A program made the translations under genes and the position numbers. This document shows, piece after piece, positions 52,030-62,593 of a stretch of DNA of 64,000 nt. How positions within the stretch are numbered: position 1 is the stretch's first letter; every line of letters begins with the position of its first letter. This stretch comes from Sphagnum compactum (Eukaryota; Bryophyta; Sphagnopsida; Sphagnales). Where the stretch lies: positions 5,253,577 to 5,317,576 of the forward strand of contig OZ234499.1 in assembly GCA_965153455.1 (NCBI GenBank). Reading direction: 5' to 3'. Below the pieces are notes generated by a model. That model saw only the letters and a program-made list of their open reading frames with translations, ran no database searches and was not told the DNA's origin.

Positions 52030-53694
52030 AGTGACATGCGGGGGGGGGGGGGCAAGGAAATAATGAGCGCTTGCTGGGCCTCACATCTTTACACTAAGAG
52101 AAATTTGTGGATGTGTTGGAAAAAGCAGGCGTTGGTGGGCACAGCACGCAAGGCATTTTCACCTGTACGAAGTTACTGGGAATCAACTGCGACCCAACCC
52201 ATTACTGAAGCAGTCCATATTAAAAATTAGTGAGTTATTAGTGACCCGGTCAAAAGTTAGTGACCAGTGTTTGAGTAGAACCGTGTGGTTCGGCCGCAGA
52301 GTTTGACGTTTTGACTGTGAAAGTTAATGAAATAAAAAAGAAAACGTCCTTCTTTCAGCGCCTGAATCTATCCCAGTGGTCTGAAGCTTATTCTATACCT
52401 GTAAAGTTCAGAATCCGATTTCGCTGGGCTGCTGCTGCAAAAAAAAAAAGATCGTGAAATAAAAGAACATTTACCTAAGTTTTTTTTGCAAAATGAAAAA
52501 AAACGCGTTGAACCATGCTGTCTGGTTCTACGCAGAACCATGCATGGCGTGAAGACATGTGCAAGAAGACAAGAAAAACAAGCGCCGGACAGAGCTAGTG
52601 AGGCCACATCACTCCTGCCAATTTGAGGTCATGAGACCTGATTTGTTGGGCCCTGGGACTATGGCATTGGATCCAACTTTTGGAAGTTTAACCTTATTAG
52701 AACCAGTTTCACATTAGGTGAACTGGTTTCTTTGGTGAAAGTGTTTAGACTGTTTAGATTGGAACGGATTGTTTTGGTGTTCAGAGTGTGGACACAGTAG
52801 GTAGATGTACAACATCATATCTATTGGCAGGCCCAGCGTGTCTGTGATGCCTTGTTCTTCTCTCTCTCTCGCTTTAGCTAGCTCTCTTTCTGAGTCTCTT
52901 TCTCTCTTCCACCCAGTCTGTTACTTTCTCGAGCATAGCCTCTGTCTCTCTCTTGACTTGAAATCTCTTTTGTGCTCCAAGTGCCAAAAGTTTAGTGTTC
53001 ATAAATTTTATTTTTATTAGTGGGAACTAATTTGAGGCTTTAATCCTTTTCGGAGTAAGATTAATTGTAAGGTGTATCGCACAGATGTAAGTTGTGTCAA
53101 GGGGTGTTGCCTGGTTTCAGTTCCACAGCCAGTTTTGGTTTCACTTCTTGAAACTCAAACTGACAGTTCTTGCACGTTCAAGAATCGCCTCACGAACCAG
53201 TCCAGTGATTCTTGAGGGGAGTGAAGAACTGTCACAAGAACCATCACAAGAACTAATCCGGCAGTTAACCGTCACTAGAAACACTGGATAGGGCTAACCA
53301 GAACAAACAGGAAAAGGTGGGAACCTAGTGAGATTAACTAGACCACTTGGGTGAACCTTTTGCACGAGTTCAGTGGCCAAATGGGTGAAGGACACAAGAC
53401 AGCCGGTGCAACACTGCCTTACTACGACTAGTGGGTACCTGTGACCTTTGGACACTGTGAAGTCCCCCAGTTTCTTTAAACCAAGAGAGACACACACAAA
53501 GGCGCAAAGCAGCTATTTTTATTTTTATTTTATTTATTTTTTACGTTGAAAAGTCCCCCGTGAAAACATACATGGTGAAGCGAGCATTTTGGAAAAATTT
53601 AAAAAAAAAAAAAAAATCGCCACATTTCCAGGAGGGGAAAAAAAAACTTGGAGTCCAAAGGAGACCCCAAAGAACCCCATACCCACAAGAAGAA
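52030..53694. other. Right end of duplication copy 2 and junction with the Helitron island
   Basis: 52,030-52,190 is unique to copy 2 and has a 13-base G run at 52,040-52,052. 52,190-53,067 aligns with 27.77-28.13 kb with extra material. 53,068-53,694 has no match in the window and no gene. The 3' end of the Helitron should be here, but a convincing CTRR-plus-hairpin end was not found. Confidence 0.4.
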
Positions 53695-56600
53695 TCATTG
53701 CAGCACCTCGCGGTAGACCACATTACTGGTGTAAACGCCAGCAAGGGCCCCATTCAGAGCCGTCCTGCTGCCACCCTGGACCAGCACCCAGACGCCTCGC
53801 CGTGAGCCGCACCGAGAGAAAGCCACATAAAGGTGCTCGTGGCAAAAAACAGGCTTGGGCAGGTACACCCCCACTGTTTGCAGTGTCTGCCCCTGGGCGT
53901 TATTGATAGTCATGGCAAATGCGGGCCACAACGGGAACTGTCGCCGGCGGAGAGTAAAAGGCATCCTTTCCGTGTCAGAGGGAGTGATGCTGAGGCGGGG
54001 AATCAAAACGCGCCTGCCCTTGTCCGGTGCTATGGCAATCTCAACATCAATTATGTGCTGCATCAGCTTGACCACAATAAGCCGAGTGCCATTTGCAATG
54101 CCGCCCGGCATATTCCGCAGCAAAATCACTGGGCAGCCTTCCTGTAGGGTCAAAGTGTGGGGTGGCACCCCTGACATGCTGAGGGAGTTTAGAAACTCGG
54201 TGGGGTAAACCCCTCTCTGTTCGCCTTGCACAACAGAATCAGCGCTGTGGTACGTGCGGCGCTGTGCTGGTGGGCCGTCAGGTGTGGTGAGGTCAAACCG
54301 ATTCATGATGGCGGTGTTGATGATGTCAACGTCCTCGTTCAGAGGAGTTAAAATGGCCCTCTGAATGATGTGCTCATTGCGTGACTACGAGTCTGTGAAG
54401 CGACCAAGGTCGCCATAAACTTCATCCACCAGGCTATCAATGGTGTCACCCTGGCAGCACATGTCTTTTGGGATCAAAACAGCCTCCTCCCCAACCTCAG
54501 GAAAGACTTGCTCTGTGCCCTCCCCAATGCGCTTCAAGTAGTCTGCCCAAGCTTGTTGTTGTTGGGCATCGGCCGCGGCGTTGGTTCCGCCCTGTGCCAA
54601 AAGCCTCTGAACACGCATGTTTTCATGTAGCTGACACACTTTAACACGGTGCCAAAGGACTGCGGACCTCTTGAGACTGGCATCCACAATCTAGCCTCTC
54701 GTGCCCCGAGGAACCACATGCAATATCTGCCTAAAATCACCTCCCATGACAATAACCTTGCCCCCAAAAAGCATGTCCTTTAAGGTAGGGTCAACAACAC
54801 CCATAACATGTTGGAGCGTGCGGTTCACAGCTTCAAACACATGCTTGTGGGCCATGGGTGCCTCATCCCACACAATGAGGCGTGAAGCTCGAATCAAGGC
54901 CGCTTGTGGACTGTTCAGGGGAACATAGCAAGCAGAGGAGCCACAAAGGCCTGTTACGACAATTTTGAAACGTGAGTGAGCTGTGCAGTCGCCCTCCAAA
55001 AGCAGGGCTGCAATGCCAGAAGATGCCATCGACAATGCTATGTCACCAGTACAGCGCACCCTGCTGAGTAGGCACCTGTAGAGGAAAGTCTTGCTAGCCC
55101 CTCCCAGCCCATCAACAAAAAAGGTTTTGTCCACCGGCCTAGGGTCATGGACCACGTCAATGACATTGTCGTAAATGGAGCGCTGGTGCTGATTTAACAA
55201 AGGCACATCCCGAGCAAGTTGCTGAGCTTGTCGCGTCACATTGTACTTGGCCCACTCCTTGGATACAGCGGCGTCCCCCGGGGCAGCCAACTGTGCAGGG
55301 ATAGGCAGCTCAAAATCCTCTAGGGTTTTCCCCCCTTGGGCCTGCAGCAGCTGCTCCACTTCCCGCAAGCCTTAGTCAAGGATGGCCTGGTCCAGCTGCG
55401 GGTTGGGCGTTACCTGCGTGACGCAATCGGGGGCGGGGGGGGTTATAATCCAGAAGGGCAGAGTTATTCATGCTTACAACTGGCAAGGAAATCTGGTCTG
55501 CAATAGGATCCAGCAGCTCGTTGGGCACCACCTGGAAGAGCTTGGCCTTAGGTTCAGCAGACGCAATCCAGTGGGATTTGCAGCACCAATATGTGGTAAG
55601 ACTCATTAAATGAAATGTGCGAAATGATGCTAAGGGATAAGTTTTCTGGTACATTGAATCCAATAATCGGCCATTCAATAGAGAAGTTTCCAGGCAACAG
55701 TTCAAAGAAGACAGCAGAGCACAACTTATACCATCACAACCCAACGAAAGGGAGGCTTGCAATATACACTTCCTTTGTGGAGGCCTTTTGGCCACTCACC
55801 TAGCGTGCTTGGTGCTGGAAATTTTCCGTAAGGGCTCCCTTATGGCTGTCCCACAGCCGCCCAGGATTGGTGACGTTGTTGTAAATCAGCAGGCTGGCAA
55901 AAAGCTGCCTCAAGCTTCTGGGCAGTTGCACGCCAGCAGCTTCTGAAAGGCACTGATCCCATTGAGCATCATCTTGCAGCAAGCCACGTGCAAGGCAGGC
56001 AGCTTTAAAAGTGGGGTGCACAACTATGGTAGGTGTGTGGGGCCGGTGGGTAGTTCTGAGGTCCTCAAAGCATGTGGCCCCTGCAACGTGGGTAAGTAAA
56101 ACTCGCAGATAATAACGCTCGCCTTCTGAGGGTTGCACAAAGTACATGCGCCCCACAGTTCCCAATGTGACATGATTGTTTCGGCTTGCACCTCGCTGCC
56201 CCGCTGCCCTTTTCCGGAGGTGCCACACCTTTTTGGATTTGCTCCACACAGCGATTTTGGGATAATCAGGGTATAGTGTGGTCAGCGCAGCAGGCAGTGG
56301 CGGTGCAGGGTCGTTACTGTTGCGAGCCAAAGTGGCTGCAGCCGCGTATTCAGATTTGGCCTTTCGGTTGAAGTCACACCACCCAGTCAAAGTGGTGGAG
56401 TTGTTGCGCATCATGGCTTCCCCAACCGTGGTCCCCTCAGGAAAGTAAGTGGTCTGGTCATTAGGCAGATGAACAGCTAAGCGGTAAACATTGGGGTGCA
56501 TGCCGTGCAAGTCAAAAGCAAAAAGCCGATGGCAAGCTTCGCTGGCACTGACATACCGCCATCGAGGTAATTTTGGATTTCATCCCGGGCGGCAGGCACA

Positions 56601-57775
56601 TTGTTCCCATCGGCCCCACCTAAAGCCGCCTGAGGCGCTGGAGCCGGCAGAGCCCCAGCTTCCGGCTGCACCACTGCCAAAGCACGGTCGTGACCCTTGT
56701 AAACATACTTGTAAAGGTATTTCACAGCCGTGATGGAGCTACAGACCTCAACATTGATGTGGCACTGGTACCGCATGGTCAGGTAGGGGTTGTACGGGAT
56801 GACCCAACGGTTGTCAAAGACAAAGCTTGAGCTGCAAGGGGGAGGGTGCAGCAGAAAGAAGTTGTCAGTCACCTTGGCGTCCCTTTCTCGCAAGTTTGGC
56901 TCCGCCCTTCTTTCACATCATCATGTTTGAGGTGAAGTTTGGGACGCCTAAGAATCTGGAAGAAATGAGTTTCCAGGGCAGATTCAGACACAGACACTTA
57001 TGGTCAGGTGCACAGGACAACAACTCACTTGTCAAATTTCCAACAGCTGCACTTACGTGGGGTGGGTGAAGGTCCTGTCGTCGTCCCGTCGCCGATAGGT
57101 TGGGTAGCTGCCGGTGGAGTCCTCAGTTTGGGGCTCGAAAGTCTTGGGATAACCCTTGCTACAAGCCCCATTCACCATGCAAGGACATGAGGGATGTAAG
57201 GCCCCACAAGGCCCATGCAACATGCGAAATGTCACAATGTTGTAAAGCTCGGGGTGGGTGGATTTGTCTGGAAACTCAGCACACACGATCCGGTCATAAT
57301 CGCTGCTGTCACGCGGCTTGTCCTGGCTGCGTAGAATGATCAAAATGTGACTGTGCGGCAAGCCCCGCTTCTGCCATTCTATCACATGGATGTCCGCCAC
57401 CGAAGTGCCCAAAACACCATTCTGCAAAAGGTTTTTGAGGAGGGCATTGAACTTCATGTTGAACACCCTGGATATCAAGTCAGGGCGGTCGTTGGCTTCC
57501 TCCCCAGGCCTCAACTCATGCAGAATCTCTGGCCAATTTGGGTTGCACGTCATGGTTATGAATAGGTCAGGTTTCCTAAACTTTCTAACCAAGGCCATGG
57601 AATCTTAGTAGAGCTGGTTCATGTGGCGGGGGCTACCAGCAAAAGTGGCTGGAAGGACCACCATGCGCCCAAAGTTGGTGCTGTTAGCCCCGTCTTGCTG
57701 CATGGCATCTACCATTCCTTTATATTGGTCAGCATGCAGGGTGGTCTGGTTGAGGCGCACCCACCGCAGCCGCTG

Positions 57776-58687
57776 TGATGCACTCCCAACTCCTTGAAGG
57801 ACTCAAATGTGAGTCCAAATGAAAGACAATGGAAGAAGGAAGAGTCGGGACACGCTCCCTAGCTCACAAACTTTGAGCGGTAGAGGGGCGTGTTGGAGCT
57901 CCGGGATGGGACTAGGAAGAGTTGACAAGCTTATTCACTCACACAGGCCTACACACAACCCACACAAAGTGGTTAGTGCATAGTTGGAGCACCTTTGGTG
58001 CTAGGACAAGCCACGAGCAACACGGACACACAAGACTCACCACGGCCCAAACTTGGGGGAAGCCACCACCTTCCCCCTTATAGTATACTCTAGACCTCTC
58101 CACGGGGCCCACATCCAAATGGCTTTTCTTTCCCGGGACTCCCGTGTGGGAGTCCCGAAATCGCGCCAACGGGCACTCCCGCGACTTTGGAGCCCCGTAA
58201 CTTTGCGAGCAGACCTTGGATCAAAGTGCGGTCTAAAGCAAAGTTGTAGCTCTCGTCAAGAGCTTTTCAACGGTATGTGGCACGTCGTCTGCAGCCAAGT
58301 AAATCGGGTCGATTCCCGACTTTTTCTGGTCGGGAGTCAAACTGCCAGTTCGACTCCCGGCCTTTCTTTTGGCCATAACTTGTGTTTCAGATGTCCGAAT
58401 GAGCAATGCGAGCCCATTTTAGACATCTACGTTTCAAGAGCTTTCCAATGATATAAAGAACGCCACAAGCCATTGAGTTTTGACCCCTCAAATCGCTCTC
58501 TAAAGTTTCGGGAGTCCGTTGGGACTCCATCTCCCAAAGTGGGAGTTGCCTTGGGAGTGTGAGGGTTCACTCCCTCACACTTTCCTACACTCCCGGGAGT
58601 ATGTGATGTGACTCCCGGGCTTCCTCTTGGCCCGCACCCTTGTAACCCCTTTGTCTTGGTTGCGAGCCCAAAGCTAAGGTTGCGACA
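57776..58687. mobile_element. Solo LTR, 912 bp, inserted in the Helitron Rep gene
   Basis: Starts TGATGCACTC, ends GGTTGCGACA, and is bounded by CGCTG at 57,771-57,775 and CGCTG at 58,688-58,692. TG...CA ends with a perfect 5-bp target duplication identify an LTR. Removing it with one CGCTG rejoins the Rep reading frame exactly. It is GC-rich, with many 'ggactccc/gggagtc' motifs and a TATA-like 'ccttatagtatac' at about 58.08 kb. There is no second LTR or internal coding region here, so it is a recombination product. AT-rich relics at 13.3, 37.8, 8.7 and 11.0 kb have a similar layout. Confidence 0.88.
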
Positions 58688-60094
58688 CGCTGCCCCTCAA
58701 CCTTGGAGTACTGGTCAACCACCCACTCTTGATATAGCCTGTTGCCATAAATGAACGTGCTGTTGGTGGGAGGGTTGCGGTCATGCATGAAGTAAGCCGC
58801 GTATTCCCTGGAAGTAACCTTGCGAGCAATGCGCCTTGCGACAGCTCCTCTGCCTCGGCCCCTACCCCTACCACGGCCCCTGCCCCTACCCCTGCCCGTA
58901 CCTCCACCACGCCCGAGGTCCACTGTCGGCTCCGCATCAGGCTGCTGTTCATCTTCAGATGGCTGTTGTTGCTCGTCTTCAGAGCTTAGCCCATCCACAA
59001 CCGCAGGGGTAGCGCCAATAATATTTGGGTGCCAGTCGGGCTCTCTATGTGGGTCGAACAAGACAAAATGCAGAGGGTCATGAGCATAGTGGGCATCACT
59101 AATCCTCCATAACCCCCCGCCCCTAGCTCGCACTCTGATGTCTCGTGGATTGCTACCTTCAGGGTCGCCGTCTGGGTCACCATCACTTGTGAGCAGGCAC
59201 AAAAGGGAAGACAAATCAGGCACAGCCAGGACAATTGTTTGGATGATGGAAGGAACGTGTTGTCGAGGAACGTAGCAATTAGGACGGCCAGCACCATCAA
59301 AAACAGCACAAAATGGGGCACCAAAAAGCAGCCATGCAGCCACCCCATTCACTCACCAGGCATCAGGCCGGCCACCTCGCTGGATGTGGGGGCATTGTAG
59401 CGGCGGCGGTCAACGCTGCCATCAACACGGATGACAATCTCATAGTTAGCCAGGTCTTGAGGGGGCAAATCCATGGCCTGCACAAAACGCTGAACATAGG
59501 CATTGCTCCCCAAAAGCATCTGCTGTAGCTCTTGTAAAGTGCGACGGTCCAGGTCTACGTTGCCCTGACCGAGAGTAGCAAAACGGGCAGTAGCCTGAGC
59601 ATCCGCATTGTCTATGATATACAACTGGGCAAACTGATGGGGGCTCCTTTGAGGAGGTGCCAACGGCCCCAACAAATGATGCACAGCGCCCCTTATGGCA
59701 ATCATACTTACCCCATCTACGGGTGACTGGATGTTAATGCCAAAGGAGGCCATCTGCAAGGAGGAATTGTATTTCGAGATGTGCTTGCGAAAAGATACGG
59801 TGGCAGGGGGGAGGCGTGCACCAGGGGCAAGCTCAGAAGTGAGCAGGTCCCGCAATGGTTGAGGAGGAGGAATGGGGAAGAGAGCCTCACAGCTGCAAGA
59901 TCTGCCTTTAGCACAGCAAAGGTCTGCGTGTCCCCGGGAAGCCTCATCAGGCCAAATCATAGTTCGGCACTACTGGCACTCAGCTGTCCTACCCCCTATG
60001 TCAAGCACCGGAACACTGGTTTCATCAAATTCTGAAAGGGGGACGCAGGCTGTTGTGTGCAAATCTTGCTGACCCCGCGCCTGCCGGTGCCACT

Positions 60095-60400
60095 CGCGGT
60101 CGCGGTCCCGCTGCTGCTGGCGTTGCTGGTATGTTAGCCGGGCACGGGCCTCCGCCTGCTGCTCGCGGTCGCAGTCCCGCTGCTGTTGGCGCTGCTGGTA
60201 TGTTAGCCGGGCACGGGCCTCCGCCTGCTACTCGCGGTGGCGGCGCCGCTCCTACTGCCGCTCTTGGTCTGTCAACCGGGCACGGGCCTCGACGTGCTGC
60301 TCACGGTCGCGGTCCCGCTGCTGCTGCCGCTCCTGGTCTGTCAGCCGGGCACGGGCCTCTACGTGCTGCTCGCGGTCGCGGTCCTGCTGCTGCTGCCGGG
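60095..60400 (-). repeat. 69-bp tandem repeat in the Helitron N-terminal coding region
   Basis: Units start at 60,095, 60,164, 60,233, 60,302 and 60,371. Each codes for about 23 residues of the form RDREQxxEARARLTxQxRQ on the - strand. The period is a multiple of three, so the frame is preserved. Two units carry TAG where neighbours have CAG. Confidence 0.85.
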
Positions 60401-60546
60401 CTGCGGTGGACATGCGGTCCAGATAGTCCCTCATATCATGCCCCTGGTGGAGTGTAAGCGTTTGGTTCTGGAAATCTTATATGAATGTTTTGGTCAATAA
60501 GGTGCACCTTGGGCCCCTCTCTACTCTGTGGCTCAATGGAAGAGGA

Positions 60547-60772
60547 TCAATGGCTTCTTGTCAAAAGATGGTAATGCTTTTGCCAATCATCAAGTCCACA
60601 CTGCCCAGATTTCAACTCCATAACACGGAAGATATGAACTTTAAAGACTAATGTCCCAGGGTTTGGATCCATAAGCTCAAATATGCATGCATCCCCTTCC
60701 TCCAGGCAGTGGGAGATCGAAAAGTCTCGGAAGCTTTTCAAACACTGTGATTTCTTTTTGTTCCCAATCCAC
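60547..60772 (-). pseudogene. B3 DNA-binding domain, C-terminal exon (probable captured fragment)
   Basis: The frame from a 3' splice site (TATAGCTAG, exon start 60,772) to TGA at 60,547 contains SFRDFSISHCLEEGDACIFEL followed by a KVHIFRV strand. This matches the second half of plant B3 domains of the REM/VRN1 type (W/F..F...N.L..GD.C.FEL...V.IFR). The N-terminal half of the domain is not visible upstream, up to the 104-bp array. It lies between the candidate Helitron 5' end and the Rep coding region, so it may have been captured. It could alternatively be the last exon of a host gene with distant upstream exons. Confidence 0.6.
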
Positions 60773-60958
60773 CTAGCTATAAGTGTCACCCGCATAAGTG
60801 CACTTAGAAGCCATGTCTTTGCAAACATGCATGGTATCGACTGCAGAATTACAAAGCCACAATGTATTTATGTGAGTGGCTGAATAATGGCAAACATAAC
60901 AAATAATCAGCCTATTGTAGAAATTGGAAGAAGCTACCGTGCTTGTCATCCCAGTATG

Positions 60959-61126
60959 TATGTGCTTTACAGAATCAGACCAATGCAGACAGTAGAATGA
61001 TTTTCATGGGCACCAGTTTGAGGAGCGGCTTACGACACTTTGTATGTGCTTTACAGAATCGGACCAATGCAGACAATAGAATGATTTTCATGGGCACCAG
61101 TTTGAGGAGCGACTTACAACATCAAA
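60959..61126. repeat. Two-copy 84-bp tandem repeat
   Basis: Units at 60,959-61,042 and 61,043-61,126, differing at only a few bases ('acagaatcagaccaatgcag' against 'acagaatcggaccaatgcag'). Function unknown. Confidence 0.8.
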
Positions 61127-61308
61127 GTGTCGATAAACATTGGACTTGCGCATGATCATTGTAGTACTTGGGTTTCGGGTTTCAAAAGCTCTTGCAGTTG
61201 CTTCTGTATGCATCCGTTCCTGCATTGTGATAGGGTGTCTCCGAGAACTCAGTCAGTTCGTGACGACGCGATCGATGGCTGGTGCGGGGAGACGGAGGAT
61301 CCAACGAA

Positions 61309-61724
61309 CGTGTGTTTTTCCGCCACCACGACCCGCACCTAGCGCTGGAACATTTCAGGCCAGGTGCGGCTCATTTCGGGACCTCGTTTCTGTCATTGGG
61401 GGGCTGCAGAATCGTGTCTCTCCGCCACCACGACCCACACTTGGCGCTGGAACATTTCAGGCCAGGTGCGGCTCAATTTCGGGACCTTGTTTCTGTCATC
61501 TGGGGGGTTGCAGAATCGTGTCTCTCCGCCACCACGACCCGCACCTGGCGCTGGAACATTTCAAGCCAGGTGCGGCTCAATTTCGGGACCTCGTTTCTGT
61601 CATCTGGGGGATTGCAAAATCGTGTCTCTCTGCCACCACGACCCGCACCTGGCGTTGGAACATTTCAGGCCAAGTGCGGCTCAATTTCGAGACCTCGTTT
61701 CTGTCATCTGGGGGGTTGCAGAAT
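61309..61724. repeat. Four-copy 104-bp tandem repeat, open in three frames
   Basis: Units start at 61,309, 61,413, 61,517 and 61,621, each containing 'ccgccaccacgacccgcacc' and 'ggacctcgtttctgtcatc'. The period is not a multiple of three, yet all three forward frames stay open across it, so each frame cycles through the same peptides (RHHDPHLALEHF, SATTTRTWRWN, PPRPAPGAGTFQ). It is probably non-coding Helitron DNA. Confidence 0.85.
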
Positions 61725-61807
61725 TGGCCTCGCAGAGACTGTTAACAGGTCGGAATGGACAGGTTCAAACAAACACACTGACAAACCAAGTGAATTAATA
61801 TATAAGA

Positions 61808-62258
61808 TTAGGGTTTGGCCAAGGAGTTTGACATAGAGATCTTGGTTCTTCTTAAATTTTTCATTGCTTTTGAAATTGTTAGTCTTGTACCACTTTAGTA
61901 TGGTGCATTCACACTTGATGTTAAGTTAGTGTTAAATGAAAATCTAGATGACATCCTAGGTGGCACCCAATGTTAAGTGGGTGATAGCTTAATTTAATTA
62001 TAAGTGATTGTCAACTTAACATAAAATGTTCATGTGGTAAGTAGGTGTAAGTCCTAAATGACTAGCATGGTGTTAGGGGACTCAACACTAGAGTCCCTAA
62101 CACCGAGTGTGAATGCACCTTAAAGATGGCAGTTGAAGGAACCTACATGTTGTTTTTAGCTAGTGGGTTAGCTAATTGGATTTGCTCTCTTATTCAGGTA
62201 TTCATTCTTATAAGTGTTTTGCTGGGCGTTAGAGGTAGTCATCTGCTGGTTCCACTTA
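61808..62258. other. Flank right of the Helitron island
   Basis: AT content returns to that of the genome background. No gene recognised. Confidence 0.4.
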
Positions 62259-62593
62259 GAGCATCTCCACTGGTGCTCAGTATGTCACTTTGGATAATAA
62301 AATTAAATGTCTAAGTTTAGATTTTTTTTGGCAACCCCACCAATAAAACTGTAACTGGAACTTCATATATATGGGGACTACTAATAGCAAACCACATGGA
62401 CCAATCATTATGATCGACCAATCAGACTGAGCTGCAGTTAGGTCCAATTTGTTACACTCTTGTACCGGCCACCGCAAGCTGCATGAATTTGGTGCGGAAA
62501 AACCAATTTCCTGAGCTAAACCGACACATTTTGACTTTTTCGCAATAAATTTTACTGTCTGGAGTCACATACTGAGCACCGTTGAAGATACTC
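62259..62593. mobile_element. MITE with about 30-bp terminal inverted repeats
   Basis: The left end GAGCATCTCCACTGGTGCTC and the right end, read inverted, GAGTATCTTCAACGGTGCTC, then CAGTATGT on both. The 335-bp element has no coding capacity. Flanks are TTA on the left and TTC on the right, an imperfect fit to the TTA/TAA duplication of PIF/Harbinger (Tourist-like) MITEs. GAGCATCTCC ends are common in plant MITEs, but the superfamily is inferred. Confidence 0.65.

Larger units (their letters stand above)
36680..53067. repeat. Segmental duplication, copy 2 (about 16.4 kb, contains intact HNL)
   Basis: Collinear with 12,160-28,130. It differs by a longer LRR array, absence of the 1.4-kb insertion of copy 1, and an extra segment at 51,630-51,865. 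Homology stops at about 53,067, near the Helitron island. Confidence 0.85.
53695..60434 (-). pseudogene. Helitron Rep-helicase (RepHel) gene, spliced and disrupted
   Basis: Read leftwards on the - strand. 60,434-60,070: Arg/Gln/Glu repeats. 59,960-59,357: N-terminal Helitron region (CCAKGRSCSCEALFP, RRRYNAPTSSEVAGL). Intron, then about 59,156-58,693: RARGGGLWRISDAHYAHDP and IYGNRLYQEWVVDQY. A solo LTR intervenes. 57,770-57,057: Rep with HUH-type IEWQKRGLPHSH. Intron 57,056-56,832. 56,831 on: the two-tyrosine motif YLYKYVYKG. 56,510-55,800: linker. 55,440-53,695: PIF1 helicase with Walker A GLGGASKT (an unusual Ser before Lys), DEAPM, GGDFRQ and NNAQGQTL...YVAFSR. In-frame stops lie at 60,252, 60,228, 59,970, 57,605, 55,800, 55,372, 54,691 and 54,385. 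The frame shifts at the G/C run near 55,430-55,441. A splice donor GTGAGT at 55,799 suggests another intron. The gene is dead. Confidence 0.82.
53695..61807 (-). mobile_element. Autonomous-type Helitron, decayed
   Basis: GC-rich island in AT-rich DNA with Rep (HUH) and PIF1-type helicase coding sequence on the - strand, the Helitron combination. A candidate 5' end is TCTTATATATTAATTC preceded by A (position 61,807 reading left), resembling the 5' start of the short Helitron at 33.6-33.75 kb. The 3' end is unresolved, so the left coordinate is only the helicase stop codon. Between the candidate 5' end and the Rep coding region are a B3 exon and two tandem arrays. Several stops, a frameshift and a solo LTR show it can no longer move by itself. 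Confidence 0.75.

Noticed and set aside
52500-53070. LTR or Helitron boundary at the point where duplication homology stops (53,067)
   Set aside because: No terminal motif or duplication there. The break lies inside a degenerate tandem repeat and may simply be recombination.
53330-53440. ACTAG words (53,338 and 53,427) as the Helitron 3' end read on the - strand
   Set aside because: Neither is preceded by a convincing short GC-rich hairpin at the right distance; the best stem is only five bases with a long loop.
60053-60457. Ala/Gly/Pro-rich open frame of 134 codons on the + strand
   Set aside because: It is the antisense of the 69-bp Helitron repeat; the repeat period keeps it open.
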